Both the position numbers and the translations under genes were made by a program. From Pachyseris speciosa (Eukaryota; Cnidaria; Anthozoa; Scleractinia; Pachyseridae), in NCBI GenBank assembly GCA_016490735.1, contig JAEMWC010000288.1, positions 477,501 to 541,500 of the forward strand: a DNA stretch of 64,000 nucleotides, read 5' to 3'. The notes under the pieces are model-generated. The model was not told the origin of the DNA, did not search any database, and saw only the letters and a program-made list of their open reading frames with translations. The first letter of the stretch is position 1, and each line of letters begins with the position of its first letter. Of this stretch, positions 57,383 to 64,000 are shown in pieces.

Positions 57383-57574
57383 ATGGATGCGGGGACTATC
57401 ATGGTCTTTGTTACTGGCATTGGTTGGGTCGCAAAAAAGGTTGTGAAAGAAAATTTCATAACCGACCCCAGCAGCAGTTTGTCATCCTTCGGTGAGTTTA
57501 CTCTTGTAATGGCGGGCGCCATAGCGTTAAAAGACTATCTCCAGGACAAAAGAATCTTCCCCCCCAACGTTTGA
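57383..57574 (+). CDS. Small membrane-associated protein
   Basis: 63 codons, intact (MDAGTIMVFVTGIGWVAKKV to KRIFPPNV). Two hydrophobic segments flank FITDPSSSLSSFGEFTLV. I recall a similar small protein in other cnidarian Polintons, function unknown. Confidence 0.55.
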   Translation: MDAGTIMVFVTGIGWVAKKVVKENFITDPSSSLSSFGEFTLVMAGAIALKDYLQDKRIFPPNV

Positions 57575-57605
57575 TGTAAAAAATAGGACCCTTGGTCAGT
57601 ATAAG

Positions 57606-58031
57606 GTGGCAACCGTCGCTATAATGATTGGCGGCGCTGTTCTCAATGCTGCAACATTCATCGGTGGCAATTATCTCGCGAAAGCGCTTGGCGGCGGCGA
57701 CGACACCGCGCTTGAGGAAAAAAAGCGCCACAACAAGGCTCTCGAGGATTACCAGGCGGCTTACGCGAAATACAGTCGTGAATGCACCCAGCTCCTTGAC
57801 TGGATCCAGACAAACGCGAAGATTAAAGCACAGGCCAAACAGAACTTCACCAACACCGACTATGCTTTCAAACTTTATAACCAAGCGCATCCCAACCAAC
57901 CTATCGCTCCGCTGAAAGAACCCAAGTTCTCAGATTTCTATCAGCCAAGCGAGCAGCCAAAAAAGGGCGAGCTCGTTTTTTTGGGAGCTGGGACTCTCGC
58001 TTTGGGATACGCTGCTTTTCGTTTCTTTTGA
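57606..58031 (+). CDS. Conserved hypothetical protein; start codon altered to GTG
   Basis: 141 codons. The expected start reads GTGGCAACC after TATAAG, so the usual ATG appears changed to GTG. The next ATG is at 57,624. An N-terminal hydrophobic segment (VAIMIGGAVLNAATFIGGNY) is followed by a charged helix (EEKKRHNKALEDYQAAYAKY), NFTNTDYAFKLYNQAHPNQP and a C-terminal helix (GAGTLALGYAAFRFF). It resembles a Polinton protein that I remember from corals. No assigned function. Confidence 0.55.
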   Translation: MATVAIMIGGAVLNAATFIGGNYLAKALGGGDDTALEEKKRHNKALEDYQAAYAKYSRECTQLLDWIQTNAKIKAQAKQNFTNTDYAFKLYNQAHPNQPIAPLKEPKFSDFYQPSEQPKKGELVFLGAGTLALGYAAFRFF

Positions 58032-58086
58032 AGTTTCATATGTGTTGAAATATGGACCCCCAACTCCGAAGGTTCATTGCACAATA

Positions 58087-58248
58087 ATGGAAGGTGTTGA
58101 ACAACTCCCTCCCGAGTTGAAAGAAAAAATTCTCTTTGAGTTGATTAAAGCAAAAGTCAATGACCGGACCAAAATGGGATGGGAAAACGTGCATAAAGAA
58201 CTTGTGAAAAACATTGAACAGGGGAAAGAAGCCATTTATCGAGTCTAG
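58087..58248 (+). CDS. Small helical protein
   Basis: 53 codons from ATG 58,087 (MEGVEQLPPELKEKILFELI) to a TAG. The frame is open further upstream but without ATG. Charged, predicted all-helical. No family recognised. Confidence 0.35.
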   Translation: MEGVEQLPPELKEKILFELIKAKVNDRTKMGWENVHKELVKNIEQGKEAIYRV

Positions 58249-58489
58249 AAAAATTGATTTTGATGCTTTGGTAAGGGTGATGACAGGGGCGATGTTAGAG
58301 GTAATGGCAAGAACAATACAAACAAAATTATTATTTTCCCTCGTATCGTCCATAACGTGAAAGAGGTGTGGCGGCGAGATTCAGAAAATTTAAAAATAAG
58401 CTGAAAAGGTGAAAATAACCGCTTTGGGATATGCTGCTTTTCGTTTCATTTAAAGACCACCATATTGAACAATATTTTTCGTTAATATA

Positions 58490-58600
58490 ATGGCGCCACC
58501 ACACGCGGGCGGAATATCACCGAAAAAAAAAAAAAAGAGATTCAAAAAAAGGGCTAGGAAATCCAGAAACCCTAAAGAAAATGTCAAAAAAAACCCCTAA
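58490..58600 (+). CDS. Very basic short peptide
   Basis: 36 codons starting ATGGCGCC in TTAATATAATGG. About 15 of 36 residues are Lys or Arg (PKKKKKRFKKRARKSR). A 14-A run may have shifted the frame, since an overlapping frame (58,581-58,625) is also Lys-rich (KKTPKKRAKKV). The composition is like the DNA-condensing core peptides of adenoviruses (protein X type). That is an inference from composition only. Confidence 0.4.
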   Translation: MAPPHAGGISPKKKKKRFKKRARKSRNPKENVKKNP

Positions 58601-58706
58601 AAAAAGGGCTAAAAAGGTCAGTTAAGTATTATTCCTAGCTTCCCCAGATTGGTTTGAAGACATACCTTTCAAATAGGCTGAGTTGGAGAAAAAAAGAAGC
58701 AAGTAT

Positions 58707-59682
58707 ATGGAAGCCAAACTCGCGAAGGTCTATTGCAGCCCCGGTGGCTATTGGAAAGGACTCGCCGCGATTAGAAAACTGGCCAAAGCTGCAAAAAAAG
58801 TGGCTAATCAGGCAGGCACTTTGGCAGATTTATCTTCCGGCGCCGCGCCGCATTCCTCGTCCGAAGTTCGATGTTTTCACACCCAACAAGGTGCACCAAG
58901 CTGACCTTCTTTTTTTGCCGCATGACAAACTCCCCCGCGGGCGCAAGGTGTACAAGTATGCTCTGACACTTGTCGACGTTGCCAGCCGATACAAAGAGGC
59001 TGAACCTTTGACCTCGAAAAACTCTGACGAGGTCGCCGCAGGGTTTCGCAAAATTTACAAACGCTCGCCTCTGAAATGGCCGGAAATGCTCCAGGTGGAT
59101 CCAGGGCGTGAATTTATGGGTGAGTTCACAAAAGAAATGGAAAACCACAAAGTATATATCAGACGCGGGCAGCCCGAAATTCACCGCGACCAGGCCATTG
59201 TGGAGCGTTTCAACCGCACCCTGGCTGAGCGCCTGTTTGATTACCAGTATGCTGTAAAAATGCGTTTGCAGGAAGGCCAGTGGTCTGTCGCGTGGGTGAA
59301 ACGGCTTACAGAGGTTGTTGCGGCTTTGAACGAAGAGGAAACAAGCTTGACTGGAAAGAAACCGGCGGTTGCGATCAAAAAATAGGCGGCTGCTTCCAAA
59401 CCTTCAACCACATATCAAAGGCCTGTCGGGAATCGCGAAAAGCAGCTCCCCCCTCTTGTCAATTTCCGCTATCTTTATCAACCGGGGGAGCTGGAGGGCG
59501 GCAAAAAAAGAGCCACAGACCCTGTCTGGTCTTTGAAAGTCTTCAAGATTGAAAGAACTGTCGTGAAACCTGACACGCCTGTTTTGTACTATTTGCACGA
59601 CGGGCCAAAACGCAGCTTCGTGCGCGAAGCGCTTTTGGTTGTTCCGCCAAACACAGAGCTACCCTCCGAAAAGCTCATCTAA
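58707..59682 (+). pseudogene. Retroviral-type (rve) integrase
   Basis: ATG 58,707 lies in AGTATATGG. The N-terminus (AKLAKVYCSPGGYWKGLAAI) is in one frame and, after a shift near 58,795 at a run of seven A, the core follows (QALWQIYLPAPRRIPRPKFD). The catalytic residues are D in HQADLL (58,903), D in QVDPGREF (59,098) and E in AIVERFNR (59,203), a D-D-35-E spacing. A TAG at 59,383 interrupts. The same frame continues through LVNFRYLYQPGELEGG to TAA 59,682 (C-terminal domain). Upstream, DWFEDIPFK followed by TAG at 58,674 may be a lost N-terminal piece. It inserts the element into host DNA. Its 3' end overlaps that of the polymerase gene by 24 bp. Confidence 0.88.
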
Positions 59683-62600
59683 CCACTCATCGATGCTTTC
59701 CATTTCAGCTTCAGTCGGCATGGCTGACCCGAAGATCCCATCAAACCACTCCTTGATGCCTTTCATTTCTACATCAGTCGGCAGAGAATTGTACCCGAAT
59801 GCGTTTGTGTAAACTCCATCCTCTTCTTTCCATCGTTTCGTATCGAACGCAAATAGAGAAGTCTTATTCACGTCCATTCCAAAGATGTTGTGCCTTTCGC
59901 TCCGGAGAATGTTCATTCCGTGTGACTGCTGCTTCTTGCCGAATAGGGTTTCTTTATACTGTTCGTGCAGGATTTCTTTTTTGACCACGTTCTTTTTCAC
60001 CTCTTTGGCCTTTTTCATGTTTTTTCGTTGGCCATCATAACTGAATACATCTTTGGCCTCAAGCCAACATACTCTGCGATTGGGGCTCCCGCGCACTCAT
60101 CTTTCATTTTTCACAAAATCTTTTTGTTGGTTTCTGAATACAGCGGGTGGGTTTTCGGGTAGTCGCTTGTGTCAAAGAGATTTTGGCCGAGGCAGCCTAC
60201 TGGCTCCATGTCTTTGTAAATGTCCTCTGTTTGAATTAAAACCATAAAACTGTCTGTATCGGTGTACAATAGTTCATCTGTTTCCGTACAACTTTTTCAA
60301 GACGTTGAAGTAAAAGTCATCCATCAGAATTTTACTGTTTTCCAAGATTGTCGCGCCGGTGTAAACAGGTTTCTCAAGGTAGAGTTTGCTTTTGCGCATG
60401 CTTATCCCAGCAAGATCGTTTGCAAAGAACTCATGCCGTGAGTACAGGGGGCTTTGCGATCAGTTTTCTCAGCCTGGTTGTCTCGTGGGGGCGCACCAGT
60501 TTCACATCCGTGCGGCTGCGCAAGTTTTCCATGGTTTTCCCGAAGACAGAGTTGTTCATCAGTTTGTATAAGTCCTTTTCGAATGTATTTTTTGCCTTTT
60601 TCTGAACTTCGTATTCATCGTGATATATGGCTCCATCCATTTCTTTGTTCGAACTCCAACACTCTGTGGACTTTCTTTAGATGCAGTCCCTGTTTCAAAT
60701 AAAACTGGAGGTTACGGTAGTGTACAACGTAGTTCTTTTTGTCCTGCAACGTCAGCAAGAGCTTTTGGCAGTCTGGGGGGTTGAGATGGAGGTCATCTAT
60801 CATTTTCTTTTGGTGTGGTGACAGCCATTCTCTTTTTACGGCCTTATTCTCAGGTGCAAGGGGATAGCCATTGTGCGCTTCGTGGAGTTCTTGGGGGTAC
60901 TCTAGGTCGACTTCAAGGAAATAACCTTTTTTGCCGTCTTCTGGAGTCTCCAGAATCTCTTCCTCCGAGGGGGCCCAAGAATTCCATTTGAATTTTCCCA
61001 CTGGAAGGGCTTTACTCATTTCCCAGCCATAAAGATTGTTTGCGTCATAATACATGATATAGGTGGTTGGTTTGTTTTCATCATAACCTGGCGCCAGTGG
61101 GTTGTTCGCTTTGGCGTACCTCTTGCTGACCATTGAAATGCCGCCCCGCATTCCACGTTCTATGAACAGATGCATGTCAACGTCTGTCAGGAGTTCCAGC
61201 TCGGCACCTGTCTTTTTCAGGAGCGCGTCCCACGACAGACCGGGGGATGTGTAATAGTGGGCTGGATCGAAACCGTACTGCTCTTGGCAGAGATCCCGGA
61301 ATTTTGCGAATACATCTGCCAGAACTGCAACGTCTGTTTTCACATACAGGTCGTGGTAGTCGCCGAGGGTTTTGCATCCGAATGTTTCCCAAACCTCTTG
61401 TGCGTGACGGTAATCACCGTCTGAGATGTGCTCGCCGGAAAGGTTGCTGAAAAAACGTTCTTTGGATGGAAGCTTTGTTTCGTTGAATCTTTCCCACGAA
61501 TCCATGTACTCGTATGGGTAAATTCCCTTTTTGCACAGCAGATCGAGTTTTGCTGCTTCGGGGCAAAGCCTTTTCGTTATTTTCAGAGCCTCTTTCGGTG
61601 TGGCTTTCACCAGTGCGTCGAGGCTGGCCAACAGATATGCGTTGCTGTCAATGAAACGCAGGTTTCCCAAAGAGAATGAGATGTATTTCTCCATGTTTTT
61701 GGCAATACAGGAGAGCTCGCCTGCCCCTTCCACCTTTGACATCGCCTGCATCAGGTGGAGCGCGTCGTAGCCTTTCAGGTTGTGGAACACGACTGGGATG
61801 GAAATGGTTTGGGGGTTTATGCGCAGTTTTTTGTTGGATGCGTTGAGTGCCGCGCTGCGGAATTTGCCTGTGATGTGGCAGTGATCTTTCACGGCGTCTC
61901 GATATTTTTCGCAAAGTAGTGGTTCTGCACAGAAAATACAGTTTTCGGAGGTTTGATACATCCATTTCTCAATGTCGTCCATTCTTTCCCGTTTTGGTAA
62001 AATAAACTTCAAAACCTTGGAGGCTTCCAAGAAACAGTCTTTGTGGCTTCGCCTGCAATATTTCGTTCTGTCAAAATCCCACACAACCTTATAGCGGCTC
62101 TGCGCAGAAAAGGCAGTCTTTTTGGTTTTTGTTTATCCATTTGTCAATCTCATCTTTTCCTTGGCTTTTTGGTTTTGACAGTGGGAAGCCCATTTCTTTT
62201 AAAGCTACGTAAAAGCAGCCTCTGTGGCTTTGCCCGCAGTAATGGCCTGTGTTTTGATTCCAAATTGTTCTTTTACGAGGTCTTCGTCGCAGATATGGCA
62301 TTTTTTTGCTGTTTTGAAATAGTACCAGTCAACAGGTGTAATTTGAATCGGCTTTGGGGTTTCCATACTTTCGCGCAGTTTCTTTTCCAGGTGAATAACA
62401 CTGTTAAGAAACACCTCTACTGCATTTTCGTCGCCATCACATCCTTGTCTGTATTTCTTGCCTGGGTGGCTTCGCCCATCGCTTCTCACACATGTCAGCG
62501 CAAACCCACAAGCTGTGTGCTTGTTTATTTTTTCTGTGCAGGCGGTTCTTCCGCGTTGGTCTTCGGGGATTTTTTCAATCCGAGAGCTTCAAAGTCCGCA

Positions 62601-63738
62601 TAGATGATGTAAGGTGCTTTCATTTGGCTGCTGTAGTTTTGGTATTTCAACTTGTTTTTGCCTTTTTCGGGCATTTCAATTCTTGTGGGGGTTCCGTTTA
62701 CTCCGTTACAGTGTTTTTGGTGGTCGGCAAGAATCTTTTCTGTTGTGAACCCGATAAGGCACATCACGCAGAAATGTTTTTTTTGTCTCTGTGTTTGGTT
62801 TGGTCGTAAAGCAAAGATGAAAGCCTCTTCCCAAAACAGTAGTGTTGTTTTTCGTCTTCGTGGAGAAGCAACAGGTTGATTCTTGGGATTCTTTTGTCTT
62901 GTTTGCTGATTCTGAGAGAAGTCACATGGTCGTCTTCCCAGCCAAACACGTTCAGTGCAAGGTTGGGGTTTTGTTTTTCAAGTTTGCAAAGTTGTTTCAG
63001 TGGAGTGGGGAAGTCAATGCCATCCCAGTTCAAACCGTCTATAAATGGATACTTAGTGGGTCTTTCTGCATGTACTTCAACAGGAAATCTTGCAGCTTTC
63101 AAGGCCCATTTCAAACATTCGTTATCTCGGTTTTTCACATTGATAATTGCCCTTTTGTTGGCCAATTCTTTGGGTGTCCGAATGTAAGTGCCACCTCTCA
63201 AAGGACTATATTTTGCAACATTAACATAGGCAACTGAGATTTTATCAATGGCCCATCCTGGTCCGCGTTCTGACCAATTATCTATTTCCCCATTAATCGT
63301 GTCAACAAAGAGGTCATATTTTGATTCAAATTCTTGGTGGAGGTTTGCCTTTGTTACAACAAAAGGCAAATCTGGAAAGTAATGTTTTTGTGTTTCTTCT
63401 TCCCATTCTCCATTTTCGTTTTGCCTGTTTCTTTTAAAATAAACCTCCATACCAAACTCTTTTTTTATGCTGCCAATTCTATCAATTTCACCCTTCATAA
63501 CATCAAAAGCTTTGTCATGCATTGTGTTTTGTGTGAAATTATTAATGCTCTGCCTGTTTGGGTTTTCAGGACTGGTGTCCATCCTCCAAATACGCAACCA
63601 ATCGTTAAAATTGGTGTCCGAAGCTTTAAACAAACCCAAACCTGCGGCTTGGGTGGGCGGGCCGGCGTTTCTCCCCGCTGGCGCGGCTTCTCCGTAATAA
63701 TCGGCAAGCACCTCTTCCCCCAAGCGTGCCGCTGCCAT
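59659..63738 (-). pseudogene. Protein-primed family-B DNA polymerase
   Basis: Starts ATG 63,738 inside the right terminal repeat. The N-terminal ~320 codons end in ISVAYVNVAKYSPLRGGTYI, a YPFIDGLNWDGIDFPTPLKQ block and FGWEDDHVTSLRIS. Then a Cys/His motif, Exo I (YADFEA, ~62,596), three zinc modules (62,300-61,870), Exo II (FHNLKGYD, ~61,766), Exo III (YHDLYVKTDVAVLADVF, ~61,334), motif A (YYDANNLYG, ~61,046), motif B ([14 protein letters not shown], ~60,553) and motif C (YTDTDS, ~60,260). The C-terminal part (VNKTSLFAFDTKRW) ends in a duplicated 21-residue motif. At least eight frame breaks (for example at A runs near 62,785 and 62,520) and a TGA near 60,115 make it non-functional as read. 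It would replicate the element from its protein-capped ends. Confidence 0.9.
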
Positions 63739-64000
63739 CCTGGGTATACACATGTATGCACTTTTCTTCAAATGGGGTGATGGGGTGGGACAAATTGCAT
63801 TGTTTGGCTGGTTTCATTGGCTAAATAGAGACACACATGTAAAATGGGGGTTCTGGCGACAGCGACCCCATTAACAACATAAATAACCAAAATAAAGCTT
63901 ATTCGTAATACTTCGTTAACATATATGGTTGCTTGTCGTTGTGAGGGTTGCCCGAACAACGACAAGCAACCATATATGTTAACGAAGTATTACGAATAAG
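63645..64000. repeat. Right terminal inverted repeat (continues past the window)
   Basis: Inverse of the left repeat, starting at CGGCTTG. It encodes the polymerase leader (GEEVLADYYGEAAPA). By comparison with the left repeat about 67 bp are missing. Confidence 0.9.
63831..64000. repeat. Terminal palindrome, right (partial)
   Basis: First arm 63,831-63,943, centre near 63,948 (GTGAGGGTTGCCCGAA), second arm starting GACAAGCAACCATATATG and cut by the window end. Seen from inside the element its loop is in the same orientation as the left one. Confidence 0.85.

Larger units (their letters stand above)
46925..64000. mobile_element. Polinton/Maverick (adintovirus-type) element
   Basis: Long inverted repeats bracket genes for a protein-primed DNA polymerase B, retroviral-type integrase, double jelly-roll capsid protein, penton-like protein and packaging ATPase, the defining set of Polintons. 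The left boundary is fixed by comparison with uninterrupted module M copies. From the left repeat length the right end should lie about 67 bp beyond the window, giving ~17.1 kb. The target duplication cannot be checked. Most genes are disrupted, so it is probably an old endogenous copy. This copy lacks any frame that I can recognise as the adenovirus-like maturation protease. Confidence 0.95.

Overview
The window is animal nuclear DNA made almost entirely of repeats. The best guess is an anthozoan cnidarian, probably a stony coral. This rests on AT-rich intron-like sequence, a Ty3/Gypsy element, tRNA-derived and foldback repeats, and a Polinton/adintovirus whose proteins resemble sets I remember from coral genomes. 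No complete ordinary host gene is visible.

Positions 1-46,924 are three tandem copies of one large unit. They start at 1, 23,540 and 38,601, giving visible lengths of about 23.5, 15.1 and 8.3 kb, the third being cut by the Polinton. In order, each unit holds: a segment with a 42-45 bp minisatellite and a 1.4-1.5 kb foldback element with a 9-bp target duplication; a G-rich ~590 bp repeat; a module (M) carrying a GIY-YIG nuclease fossil, coiled-coil exon pieces and a membrane exon, present twice in units 1 and 2; an ~0.8 kb palindromic element between the two M copies; and a segment with an M1 aminopeptidase pseudogene and a 194-nt exon candidate. Units differ mainly by insertions, and the sister copies show the empty sites. 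The insertions are a near-intact Gypsy element (4,188-8,686), TTAA-flanked DNA transposons at 18,489 and 40,143, a short retroposon-like insert at 29,758, and LINE-tail pieces.

Positions 46,925-64,000 are a Polinton (Maverick/adintovirus) of about 17.1 kb that runs an estimated 70 bp past the window. It has long terminal inverted repeats, each containing a ~240 bp palindrome. It encodes a double jelly-roll major capsid protein, a penton-like minor capsid protein, a packaging ATPase, a retroviral-type integrase, a protein-primed family-B DNA polymerase, and several structural or membrane proteins of unknown role. Both terminal repeats encode the same N-terminal leader, which opens into the polymerase gene at one end and an unknown gene at the other. 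Nearly every gene is broken by frameshifts, mostly at homopolymers, by in-frame stops or by lost start codons. The capsid gene carries a 500-bp TTAA transposon. The copy therefore looks dead, unless some of the homopolymer shifts are sequencing errors.
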